From assembly GCA_017999135.1 (NCBI GenBank), contig JAGOBT010000187.1, positions 1 through 6,582 on the forward strand: DNA of 6,582 nucleotides, given 5' to 3'. Below are positions 1-6,520 of the stretch, in pieces. Below the pieces are notes generated by a model. The model was not told the origin of the DNA and searched no databases. It saw only the letters and a list, made by a program, of their open reading frames with translations. The position numbers and the translations under genes are program-made. Position 1 is the first letter of the stretch; each line of letters starts with the position of its first letter. This DNA is from Burkholderiaceae bacterium (GTDB lineage: Bacteria; Pseudomonadota; Gammaproteobacteria; Burkholderiales; Burkholderiaceae_C).

Positions 1-719
1 CCTTCGACACTGGAGCCCAGGGCATCACGATTCGCCGCTCGGTTGCCGAGCGGCTCGGTCTGCCGGAGGTCGGTGAGATCCTCATGGGCAGCCCGCTGGG
101 CGGCCAACCGGTGCCGGCCAAGCTGGTGCGCTTGCCGAGCCTTCGGGTCGATGGCGTGGCGGCCAACGAAGCACCGCGAGCACTCGACGCCGTCATGGTG
201 GACGAAGCCCGCATGCTTGCGGGCACCGAGCTGGTGATCGGGCCCAATCAGTTCCCGCAAGCCTTGATTGAATTGGATCTGGCGCAGCAGCGATTCCGAT
301 TGAAGCAAGCGCCGGATGCAGCGGAGGCCGCCTGGCATCCGACCAACTCGCGCGGCCTGCTGGAGACCGAACTGGTCCTGGGCGAGCGCAAGGTGCCGGC
401 TTACCTGGACACCGGCAAGGCCGGCTTCGTCGACCTGCCCAAGGGCCTGGCGGATGGGCTGAACCTGCAATCGCCGTTGAAGCCGGTCGGCAAGGCTCGG
501 GTGGTGGGGCGCGAGATCCAGGTGGAGGGCGCTGAGTTCAAGGGGCCGCTCACGCTCGCTGGTGTTCGTTTCACCTACGCTGGCGAACTGCGTTTTGCGG
601 ACATCCCGGTGGCTGTGGTGGGCACTGCGGCGTTGCGCCAATCCGTCATTCGCATCGACACCGCCCATCGGCGCTGGCAGCTTCAGCCACCCGCCAGCCA
701 GACCATGGGTTCACACTGA
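1..719 (+). CDS. Retropepsin-like aspartic protease with two DTG motifs (5' end outside window)
   Basis: The frame is open from base 3 to the TGA at 717-719 (238 visible codons), so the true start lies before the window; the ATG at 84 is internal. The first visible residues read FDTGA (DTG at 6-14), the active-site loop of clan AA aspartic proteases. A second copy, LDTGK, has its DTG at 408-416. Each is followed by a matching stretch: FDTGAQGITIRRSVAERLGL against LDTGKAGFVDLPKGLADGLN. Each half ends in the strand pattern usual for this fold: ELVIGPNQF then ALIELDLAQQRFRL, and VAVVGTAAL then VIRIDTAHRRWQL. The visible protein therefore appears to be two fused retropepsin-like domains, able in principle to form a one-chain active site with one Asp from each half. 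Bacterial relatives are usually exported; any signal peptide would be in the missing part. Cleavage activity and substrate are unknown. An inactive or binding-only role is possible because the second motif has Lys after DTG. Confidence 0.85.
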   Translation, partial: FDTGAQGITIRRSVAERLGLPEVGEILMGSPLGGQPVPAKLVRLPSLRVDGVAANEAPRALDAVMVDEARMLAGTELVIGPNQFPQALIELDLAQQRFRLKQAPDAAEAAWHPTNSRGLLETELVLGERKVPAYLDTGKAGFVDLPKGLADGLNLQSPLKPVGKARVVGREIQVEGAEFKGPLTLAGVRFTYAGELRFADIPVAVVGTAALRQSVIRIDTAHRRWQLQPPASQTMGSH

Positions 720-757
720 CCGTCAGCACTGAAGCCGCCGGCCGCGACAATCTGGCC

Positions 758-1594
758 ATGCCCTCCCCGCCGGCCCAACGCATCGTCGATGCCCACGTGC
801 ATCGGGTGCCCCTGCCCTTCCGCAGCTTCGCCGTCCGCAGCGACGAGGCCCGGCATGCCTTCAGCGCTCGCGCGCCCTATGGCAAGGTCCACGCGCTTCG
901 CTTGGACGCTTTCGATGCAGGCTCGCTGGCGGGCCTGGCGGCCGAGGGCCGTGCGCGGGTAGACATCGAATCGTTCTCGGACATCGACTACGCCACCACG
1001 ACGCTGGAGGATCTGGCGGCGGCCGCGCCCGGCGTGGCCGATCTGGTCGGCGAGATCGCTGCCGCATTGCGGCTGACCGGCGTGCTGGGAAGCGACCTCG
1101 CCAGCTACCGGCACAGTGTCGCCACCCGCATCGACTACCTGGCGTCCTGCGGCGCGGGCTTTCACAACGACGTCAACCGCCACTGGTCAGCCTGCCTGTT
1201 CTGGATCCTGGCACTGGATGTTGCGGAGGTGGAGTTCGTGATGCCGCACGCCGGTGTGCGTCTGCCGCTGGCGCCTGGCGATCTGGTGGTGTTCGACCAG
1301 ACGATGGCGCACGGGCTGTGCCGGCCCGGTGACCACGGGCAGGCCGTGGCGGCGTCGTTCGAACGCAGCAACCAATGCCACCAGATCTTCCTGACCGGTG
1401 AGTTGCGGCTCACCGACGCGCAATGGGCCGCGCTGGGCGCGCCGTGGCTGCCGGTGGAGGAGCACGAGCGCCGCGGTGCGCTCGACCTGATGGTGGCGGA
1501 GTTCGACGAGCGCAGTGGCGCCATCAAGCGCCTGCGCGCGCTGCGCGACGGCATGCGGCGCAGCACCTGCCACGTCGACGAGCCAGCGGGTTGA
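758..1594 (+). CDS. Uncharacterised protein with HxD...H pattern, possible 2-oxoglutarate/Fe(II)-type oxygenase
   Basis: This encodes 278 residues. I do not recognise a named family. The central part looks like the double-stranded beta-helix core of 2OG/Fe(II) oxygenases. GAGFHNDV supplies His136 and Asp138 (HxD), then come strands with LFWILALDV and EVEFVMPHAGV. APGDLVVFDQTMAHG follows, the typical 'PGDlvvFd...HG' segment, with the distal His at 185. The spacing of 49 residues between HxD and the last His is reasonable for the fold. The Arg/Lys that usually sits about ten residues after the distal His to bind 2-oxoglutarate is Gln195 here; Arg189 is the nearest substitute. Residues 215-278 form a charged, probably helical tail. 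No signal peptide or membrane segment is seen. The ATG at 758 is the first good start after the protease stop, 38 bases away, but it has no clear Shine-Dalgarno sequence. The gene is very probably real; the enzyme class is an inference, and the substrate is unknown. Confidence 0.8.
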   Translation: MPSPPAQRIVDAHVHRVPLPFRSFAVRSDEARHAFSARAPYGKVHALRLDAFDAGSLAGLAAEGRARVDIESFSDIDYATTTLEDLAAAAPGVADLVGEIAAALRLTGVLGSDLASYRHSVATRIDYLASCGAGFHNDVNRHWSACLFWILALDVAEVEFVMPHAGVRLPLAPGDLVVFDQTMAHGLCRPGDHGQAVAASFERSNQCHQIFLTGELRLTDAQWAALGAPWLPVEEHERRGALDLMVAEFDERSGAIKRLRALRDGMRRSTCHVDEPAG

Positions 1595-1634
1595 CAGTGC
1601 AGGCGGTCGGGCGCCCGGGCCAGGGCATCATGGC

Positions 1635-1650
1635 GGGGCCGTGACGCCCC
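1635..1650 (+). other. Small GC hairpin just upstream of the PaiB-family gene RBS
   Basis: GGGGC (1635-1639) can pair with GCCCC (1646-1650) around a 6-base loop. It lies in the 72-base gap before the PaiB-family gene, three bases upstream of the Shine-Dalgarno sequence. No T-run follows, so a Rho-independent terminator is not supported. It may be a leader structure or a chance pairing in GC-rich DNA. Confidence 0.2.
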
Positions 1651-1653
1651 AAC

Positions 1654-1658
1654 AGGAG
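1654..1658 (+). promoter_or_regulatory. Ribosome binding site of the PaiB-family gene
   Basis: AGGAG lies eight bases before the ATG at 1667. It fixes that ATG as the start and agrees with the conserved MYxPxxF N-terminus of the family. Confidence 0.8.
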
Positions 1659-1666
1659 CCCTGCCC

Positions 1667-2314
1667 ATGTACTGCCCCGCCAGCTTCCGCGAAGACCGCC
1701 TGGAGATCCTGCACGCGCTGATGCGCAGCCACCGCCTGGCCACGCTGGTGACGGCGGGCGATGGCGGCCTGCTGGCCAACCTGATCCCGTTCACGCTGGT
1801 GCCGGACGAGCACGGCGGCGGCCCCGGCCTGCTGCGTGCCCACCTGGCCCGGGCCAATGGCCAGGTCGACGCCTTGCGCGCGGGCACCCCGGCGCTGGTG
1901 ATCTTCCAGGGCCCGCAGAGCTATGTCACACCGTCCTGGTACGCCACCAAGGCGGAGACCGGCAAGGTGGTGCCCACCTGGAACTTCGTGATGGTGCAGG
2001 CCCGCGGCACACCGCACGTGGTGGACGAGGCCGACTGGATCCACGCGCAGATCAGCGAGTTGACCCACAGCCAGGAAAGCCCGCGCGCCGAACCCTGGCA
2101 CGTGAGCGACGCGCCCGAGCCCTACATCGCTGCGCAGATGCGGGCCATCGTCGGCGTCGAGATCCCGATCGAGCGCCTCGAGGGCAAGTGGAAGGTCAGC
2201 CAGAACCACCCTGAGGCCAACCGCCAAGGGGTGGTCGATGGCCTGCGCCGCGAGGGCGGCAGCGAGGCCATGGCGCAGTTGGTGGCCGAGTGCGGCCGCC
2301 CGCGGTCAGGTTGA
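1667..2314 (+). CDS. paiB: PaiB-family FMN-binding (putative negative transcriptional regulator) protein
   Basis: The 215-residue protein matches the PaiB / FMN_bind_2 family along its full length. It starts with MYCPASFRED. LATLVTAGDGGLLANLIPF follows at about 24-42, HLARANGQ at 59-66, the hallmark FQGPQSYVTPSWYATK at 80-95 and VVPTWNFVMVQARG at 101-114. The C-terminal LEGKWKVSQNHPEANRQG is at 171-188. The N-terminal half forms an FMN-binding split barrel in this family. In Bacillus subtilis, PaiB is a genetically defined repressor of sporulation and protease genes; whether the proteobacterial members bind DNA is not established, and a flavin-dependent role is equally possible. The length is normal and no key motif is missing. 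The 3' end overlaps the convergent hemerythrin gene by 9 bases. The gene symbol is a family-level assignment, not evidence of the Bacillus role. Confidence 0.94.
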   Translation: MYCPASFREDRLEILHALMRSHRLATLVTAGDGGLLANLIPFTLVPDEHGGGPGLLRAHLARANGQVDALRAGTPALVIFQGPQSYVTPSWYATKAETGKVVPTWNFVMVQARGTPHVVDEADWIHAQISELTHSQESPRAEPWHVSDAPEPYIAAQMRAIVGVEIPIERLEGKWKVSQNHPEANRQGVVDGLRREGGSEAMAQLVAECGRPRSG

Positions 2315-2326
2315 ACCGATACCGCG
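2301..2326. terminator. Inverted repeat over the convergent stop codons; possible two-way terminator
   Basis: CGCGGT (2301-2306) is complementary to ACCGCG (2321-2326). Inside, GGT (2309-2311) can pair with ACC (2315-2317). The element covers the stop codons of both convergent genes: TGA of the PaiB-family gene at 2312-2314 and TGA of the hemerythrin gene, read as TCA, at 2306-2308. There is no T-run on either side, so it is not a classical intrinsic terminator. It may slow polymerase, protect 3' ends, or be a chance pairing. Confidence 0.3.
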
Positions 2327-2854
2327 CCGCGCGCGCATAGCCAGGCCCACACGGTCGAGCTCCGCGTCGCTCAGCAGCCGGGCGGCCATCGGCAGCAGGT
2401 CGGACTCCTCGCGCGCGATGTGGCGCTCATACAGCCCCACGAAGCCCTGCACCATCTCCTCCGCCAACACGATGCTGCGACCTTCGGCCACCGCCGACAG
2501 GGCCTGTCGCAGGTCGCGCCAGCGCGCTTCGAGTGCGCGGTGGTCGGCGCACAGCGCGGCGGTCAGCTCACGCAGGCACACGGCGTCCGAGCCGGCCATC
2601 GATTCCAGCAGCGCCGGGAAAAGATCGAGCTCTTCGTCTTCATGGTGGTGGCGCGCCGCGGTGTCGAAGTAGCGCATCACGGCCGTGGCGGCCTCCTGCG
2701 CGGGGCGGTCGGCACCGTGCGCCGCCACGTGGGGCACCAGCCGCAGCAGCGTTGCGCACTGGGCCTGCACGCGGCCATGGCAGGCCGCCAGCATCTCCAG
2801 CGGCACCTCGAAGCCGACGGCCGGGGCCGAGTGGCCGGGCAAGCTGTTGGTCAT
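2306..2854 (-). CDS. Hemerythrin / HHE cation-binding domain protein
   Basis: This 182-residue, mostly helical, soluble protein has the HHE four-helix di-iron pattern. His26 (ACHGRV) lies in helix A. His70/His71 and Glu75 are in HHHEDEELDLFP in helix B, and His105 (ADHRALE) is in helix C. His145 and Glu149 are in YERHIAREESDLLP in helix D. These give the usual His and carboxylate ligands for a non-haem di-iron site that can bind O2 or react with NO or peroxide. The protein is a single domain with only short tails and no signal peptide or partner domain, so it probably acts alone in the cytoplasm as an oxygen/NO binder or iron-handling protein; the exact role cannot be read from sequence. The ATG at 2852-2854 has a strong ribosome binding site. 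The gene ends inside the convergent PaiB-family gene and lies 82 bases downstream of the AttH-like gene on the same strand. Confidence 0.94.
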   Translation of the reverse strand: MTNSLPGHSAPAVGFEVPLEMLAACHGRVQAQCATLLRLVPHVAAHGADRPAQEAATAVMRYFDTAARHHHEDEELDLFPALLESMAGSDAVCLRELTAALCADHRALEARWRDLRQALSAVAEGRSIVLAEEMVQGFVGLYERHIAREESDLLPMAARLLSDAELDRVGLAMRARRGIGST

Positions 2855-2860
2855 CTCGCA

Positions 2861-2866
2861 TCCTTT
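2861..2866 (-). promoter_or_regulatory. Ribosome binding site of the hemerythrin gene
   Basis: The minus strand reads AAAGGA six bases before the ATG at 2854-2852. Having its own good site 82 bases after the preceding operon suggests independent translation. No convincing -35/-10 pair or terminator could be made out in 2867-2936. Confidence 0.75.
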
Positions 2867-2936
2867 CGGGTCGGTACGTGCGTCGGATCAATTGTGCCAA
2901 GCGGCTGGGCTGGACATGGACTGAACGGTGTTCTTG

Positions 2937-3998
2937 TCAGCGCATCACCAATGGGCCCGCATAACCCGTCATTTCCAGGTAGCCGAGGCCAACGCGCCGG
3001 CCCTGTGGGTCCACCAGCTCGGACAGCCCCTCCCAGTAGATTGCCCCGGTGCTGCCACGGCTGTCCAGTTCCTGCGCATCCAGCAGCGCGCGCACCTGGA
3101 ATCGGCCGGCGGGCGTGTCCACCTCCCACTCCACCGGGTAGCGGGCCTGCGAGGCTGGGCTGGCCCAGGCGCGCCCGGGCGTGAAGCGGATCTGGTCAGC
3201 GGCGAACGAGCGGCTCGCCGCCCCGGCCGCGCGATGGCTGCCGCCAGCCCACAGCACCGAGCCGTCAGCGCGGCGCAGCCGGAAGGCGGTGAGGGCGCTG
3301 CCATCGAACAGGTTGAAGCCGATCCAGTCCCAGCCCACGGCGTCAGGGGCCAGGTATTCGTCGCTCCATTCGTGGTCCAGCCAGGCACGGCCGGGCTCGG
3401 CAATAAGCTGGCTGCCCAGCGTCACGGCACCGCTCACGGCGAGTTGTGGGTCGCTGGTGTAGTGGCTGGCCTGGTGCGGTTCCGGCCCCTTTCGCGAGTA
3501 GCCGGCATCGCCCTGCAGCAGCAGGGGCTGGGTGGCTTGCAGCCGCAGGTCGAGCGCAAAGCCATCGGCCGGCAGGCGGGCCAGGCACGTGTCGCCTTCG
3601 CGCCGGAGCGACCAGCCGCCCAAATGCACGTCGGTGTCGGTGCTCGATGCACGAGCGAGCGGGGTGCTCTCGTCACCGGACCAGCGTGCGATGCGCTGCG
3701 CGTGGTGGTGCCGTTTCGCATGCAGATCGGTCACTGCGGCGTGCGCGAACAACAGGTGCCTGGCGGCAAAGCGGCTGGCGCTGCCCTCTGCGAGGCCCGT
3801 GCGGCTGCGGAAGAAGGTGAGCTGGAAGCCCAGCCGCGGCGCGTCATTCGGCCCCAGCCAGCCAGTGGCGTACCACCACTCGGTGCGGGCCTCGGGGTGT
3901 GCGCCGTGGTCGCGCGGGAAGGCCAGGGCCCGGCCACGGCGGATCTCAGCCTTTGCGCCCAAGGGCAGACCAGCGAGCAGCAGTGCGCGGCGCTTCAC
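2937..3998 (-). CDS. Secreted AttH/CrtC-family lipocalin-like protein (often labelled carotenoid 1,2-hydratase)
   Basis: This encodes 353 residues from the GTG at 3998-3996. The N-terminus MKRRALLLAGLPLGAKA|E looks like a short export signal with an AxA cleavage site; there is no lipobox Cys, so a soluble periplasmic protein is likely. Family motifs follow in order: HPEARTEWWYATGWL at 34-48, GFQLTFFRSR at 57-66, FAHAAVTD at 84-91, YSRKGPEPHQASHYTS at 167-182, GRAWLDHEWSDEYL at 203-216, GWDWIGFNLFDG at 222-233 and a final GLGYLEMTGY. This is the tandem lipocalin-like layout of AttH and CrtC proteins (calycin superfamily), at normal length. True CrtC hydratases sit among carotenoid genes; this one is the last gene of an ABC transporter operon, so lipid binding or handling in the periplasm is more likely than carotenoid hydration. 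The frame stays open upstream to 4532, but that part overlaps the permease; the GTG start is fixed by its ribosome binding site and the 4-base overlap with the permease stop. Confidence 0.92.
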   Translation of the reverse strand: MKRRALLLAGLPLGAKAEIRRGRALAFPRDHGAHPEARTEWWYATGWLGPNDAPRLGFQLTFFRSRTGLAEGSASRFAARHLLFAHAAVTDLHAKRHHHAQRIARWSGDESTPLARASSTDTDVHLGGWSLRREGDTCLARLPADGFALDLRLQATQPLLLQGDAGYSRKGPEPHQASHYTSDPQLAVSGAVTLGSQLIAEPGRAWLDHEWSDEYLAPDAVGWDWIGFNLFDGSALTAFRLRRADGSVLWAGGSHRAAGAASRSFAADQIRFTPGRAWASPASQARYPVEWEVDTPAGRFQVRALLDAQELDSRGSTGAIYWEGLSELVDPQGRRVGLGYLEMTGYAGPLVMR

Positions 3999-6520
3999 CA
4001 ATCTTCCTTCACTGACAGCACGGCCGATCGCCCCGCCGCGCTGCGCGCACTGAACGCGGCCGTGCCCACGCCTGCCAGCCAGACCGCCGCGCACAGCGCC
4101 GCCAGCCGGCCCCAGGGCAGCACCAGATCCATGGTCCAGTGGAAGCTCTGCGGGTTGACCACGTACACGAGCACCATGCTGACCAGCAGCCCCAGGGCCA
4201 GCCCCACCAGCGTGCCAGCAGCCATCCAGGCCGCGCCTTCGCCCGCCACCACACCGATCACCTGGCCACGTGTCAGCCCCAGATGGGCCAGCAGGCCGAA
4301 CTCCTTGCGCCGCGCCAGCACCTGGGCCGCCAGGCTGGCGGCGATGCCCACGAGCCCGATCGCGATGGCCACCGCCTGCAGGTAGTAGGTGACCGCGAAG
4401 CTGCGGTCGAAGATGCGCAGCGACAGGGTTCGCAGCTCGCTGGTGGCGGCGAACTCCAGCATGCCCGGATCCGGCAGCAGGCCGCGCAGGCCCGCCTGCA
4501 CCTCGGCCATCTGGGCCTCGGGCGAGAGCCACAGCGCCAGGTCGTTGATCCGGGTGTCACCGGTGAGGCGGCGGTAGTCGGTGTCGGCCATGGCAATGGC
4601 GCCGAACTGGCGCGCGTAGTCGCGCCAGACACCCAGCACGCGGGCCTGCACAGGCGGCTCGCCGATCGGCAGTGACAGCAGCGTGCCCGGCCCGGCGCCA
4701 TAGAGCGCCACCACTGCCTCGCTGACGTAGATCCCCACCTCGCCTGGCTGGGCCATGCGCGCTGGCGACACCAGAGGCAGGGCCTTCTCGGGTGCTTCCA
4801 GCGGCCGGGCGATCAGCGCCACCGCGGGCCGGCCCGGCGCCAGTTGCAGCGTGCGCTGGCGCGCCGCCTGCACCCGCAGCACGCCGGGCAGCCGGGCGGC
4901 GGCCTGCACGGTGGCCGGGTCCAGCCAGGCCTGATCGGCGAGGCTTCCGCTGCCAGCGCTGCGCGCATAAAGGTCTGCCGGCAGCACGCTGTCCAGCCAG
5001 GTGGCCACGCCCTGGCGGAAGCTGGTGACCATGACGGTCAACGCCACGCTCAGCGCCAGGCTGGCCACCACGCCGGCGACGGCCGCCGTGGCGGTGCGGC
5101 GTTGGAAGCGCGCGCGTTGCACGGCCAGCAGCGCCAGCGCCCAGCGCGGGGCGGGCACCAGCGCCAGCAGGCCGTGCACGACAGCGGGCACCAGCGCCAC
5201 GCCGCCGAACAGCAGGGCCGCCACCGAGGCATACGCTGCCAGCGGCAGGCCGAACACCGGTGGCGCCAGAGCGAGCGCGCCGCCGATGGCCAGCAACATC
5301 GCCCCAGGCCAGGCGAGTGGTGGCTGGGCATGCGGATCGCCCAGGCCCTTGAGTGCCATCGCCGGGGACAGGCGCTCGGCCTGAAGGGCAGGCCACCACC
5401 CGCCCACCAGCGCCGAGGCGGTGCCCAGCGCCGCGAAGCCGAAAGCGCCCGCCCAGGTGAACTGCACCTCAGGGGCGATGCCCGGGAAGTAGCCGCCGCC
5501 AAGATCCCCCGACAGCCAGCGCAAGGCTCCGGCCGCCATGCCATAGCCCATCAGCAGGCCCAGCGCGCTGCCGGCGGCGCCGAGCACGGCGCACTCGGTC
5601 AGCACCAGCACCCGCCGCTCGCGCGCCGACAGCCCCAGCACCCCCAGAAGTGCGAAGCTGGGCGTGCGCTGCGCCACCGAAAGGGAGACCACCGAGAAAA
5701 CCAGGAACGCGCCGACGAACAAGGCCACCAGTGCCAACACCGTGAGGTTCACGCGGTAGGCGCGCGACAGGTTGGAGACGCGCTGTTCGCCTTCGTCCGG
5801 GCCCACCGCCACCACCTCGGGTGGCAGCGCCAAACGCGCCAGCAGCGCGGCGCGGTCAGTGCCAGGCTGCAGGCGCAGGTCGATGCGCGAGAGCCGGCCG
5901 CCCCAGCCGAAGTGCGTCTGCGCGCCGGCGATGTCCATCACCACCAGGGGCGGCCCGCCGGCCGCCACGCTGCCGGCCACGGCCAGGCGCTGCCAGGCCG
6001 GGCCGTTCTGCAGCGCGAGCAGCGCACCATCGGCCACACCGGTGCGCTCGCGAGCGGCCGCGTTGAGGAACACCGCGTCGGGATCCAGGAAGACCAGGCG
6101 CGACTGCCCCTCGGCTGGGCGCGGGAACAGGCTTGCCGCCAGCGGCGCGGCCTGCAGCGCGTCGATGCCCAGCACGCGCACGGCCACGCGCCGCGCGTCG
6201 CTGCCGGATGCGGCCGGAGCGGCCGGTGCGTAGGTGTCGATCTCGACCACCGGGCTGGCCAACGCCACCGACGCGTCGGTGGCCACCTGCTCGTAGAGCC
6301 GTTCGTCGAAACCGCTGCCCTGGCCGCGCAACACCAGATCCGGCTCGCCGTTGGCCGAGCGCACAGCCGCCGAGAACTCGGCCAGCGCCGACTGATTGAT
6401 CAGGTGCACCGACCAGGCCAGCGCCACGCCCAGCGCCACCGCCAGCAGCGCGATCCCGTGTCGCCACGGGTGGTGCCGCCACTCGCGCCGCAGCAGGCTG
6501 GCCGCGAGCCGGCGGTTCAC
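3995..6520 (-). CDS. ABC transporter permease, FtsX family, about ten membrane segments
   Basis: This encodes 841 residues. A single membrane segment at about 21-41, after the basic N-terminus MNRRLAASLLRREWRHHPWR, leads into a large extracytoplasmic domain (about 42-255, MacB periplasmic-core position). Hydrophobic segments follow at about 258-282, 306-334, 353-378, 403-423, 428-454 and 476-499. A second extracytoplasmic domain (about 500-708) precedes three last segments at about 709-735, 757-788 and 803-825. Each half carries the FtsX-type cytoplasmic coupling loop: AQRTPSFALLGVLGLSARER (283-302) and RRKEFGLLAHLGLTRGQV (737-754). This is the long two-module form resembling E. coli YbbP, not the four-segment MacB/LolC form. 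Such permeases use ATP hydrolysis in the cytoplasm to move their periplasmic domains rather than to pump through a channel. The GTG start overlaps the ATPase stop by four bases and has no clear Shine-Dalgarno sequence, so translation probably depends on coupling. The substrate is unknown; the linked AttH-like gene points to lipids. Confidence 0.94.
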   Translation of the reverse strand: MNRRLAASLLRREWRHHPWRHGIALLAVALGVALAWSVHLINQSALAEFSAAVRSANGEPDLVLRGQGSGFDERLYEQVATDASVALASPVVEIDTYAPAAPAASGSDARRVAVRVLGIDALQAAPLAASLFPRPAEGQSRLVFLDPDAVFLNAAARERTGVADGALLALQNGPAWQRLAVAGSVAAGGPPLVVMDIAGAQTHFGWGGRLSRIDLRLQPGTDRAALLARLALPPEVVAVGPDEGEQRVSNLSRAYRVNLTVLALVALFVGAFLVFSVVSLSVAQRTPSFALLGVLGLSARERRVLVLTECAVLGAAGSALGLLMGYGMAAGALRWLSGDLGGGYFPGIAPEVQFTWAGAFGFAALGTASALVGGWWPALQAERLSPAMALKGLGDPHAQPPLAWPGAMLLAIGGALALAPPVFGLPLAAYASVAALLFGGVALVPAVVHGLLALVPAPRWALALLAVQRARFQRRTATAAVAGVVASLALSVALTVMVTSFRQGVATWLDSVLPADLYARSAGSGSLADQAWLDPATVQAAARLPGVLRVQAARQRTLQLAPGRPAVALIARPLEAPEKALPLVSPARMAQPGEVGIYVSEAVVALYGAGPGTLLSLPIGEPPVQARVLGVWRDYARQFGAIAMADTDYRRLTGDTRINDLALWLSPEAQMAEVQAGLRGLLPDPGMLEFAATSELRTLSLRIFDRSFAVTYYLQAVAIAIGLVGIAASLAAQVLARRKEFGLLAHLGLTRGQVIGVVAGEGAAWMAAGTLVGLALGLLVSMVLVYVVNPQSFHWTMDLVLPWGRLAALCAAVWLAGVGTAAFSARSAAGRSAVLSVKEDW
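4005..4009 (-). promoter_or_regulatory. Ribosome binding site deciding the GTG start of the AttH-like gene
   Basis: The minus strand reads AAGGA six bases before the GTG at 3998. It sits inside the last codons of the permease gene (...VKEDW), whose TGA (3995-3997) overlaps the GTG. This supports the GTG over any start further upstream in the long open frame. Confidence 0.7.

Noticed and set aside
84..86. ATG at 84 as the start of the protease gene
   Set aside because: Starting here would remove the first DTG motif (6-14), and the frame is open to the window edge with domain sequence.
1591..1596. TTGACA, a perfect -35 hexamer, before the PaiB-family gene
   Set aside because: No -10-like hexamer occurs at 16-18 bases; that place holds GC-rich sequence. 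It also overlaps the stop codon of the preceding gene.
1608..1617. 10-base perfect palindrome CGGGCGCCCG in the gap before the PaiB-family gene
   Set aside because: Too short and GC-only to call an operator or terminator in DNA of this composition; no T-run follows.
1162..1887. Minus-strand frame of 241 codons opposite the oxygenase-like and PaiB-family genes
   Set aside because: Arg/Ser/Pro-rich shadow translation without motifs, antisense to the recognised PaiB-family gene.
1628..2227. Minus-strand frame of 199 codons opposite the PaiB-family gene
   Set aside because: Entirely antisense to a gene with full-length family motifs; its Ala/Gly/Arg-rich content is typical of a shadow.
2420..3184. 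Plus-strand frame of 254 codons opposite the hemerythrin gene
   Set aside because: Antisense to a gene with complete di-iron ligands; the translation has no recognisable domain.
3693..3722. His-rich stretch (HAKRHHHAQR) in the AttH-like protein as a metal site
   Set aside because: His residues are usual in this segment of the family as I recall it, and the stretch has no defined metal-binding spacing.
2937..3998. Carotenoid 1,2-hydratase function for the AttH-like gene
   Set aside because: The family shares the fold with CrtC, but no carotenoid gene is nearby and the gene is coupled to an ABC transporter permease.
2928..4385. Plus-strand open frame of 485 codons opposite the AttH-like and permease genes
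   Set aside because: It lies antisense to two well-recognised genes, its translation is low-complexity Ala/Arg/Gln/Gly-rich with no domain, and such long shadows are common in GC-rich DNA.
3999..4532. Upstream extension of the AttH-like frame to 4532
   Set aside because: The extra 178 codons overlap the permease coding sequence and give no family match; the GTG at 3998 has a ribosome binding site and starts a plausible signal peptide.
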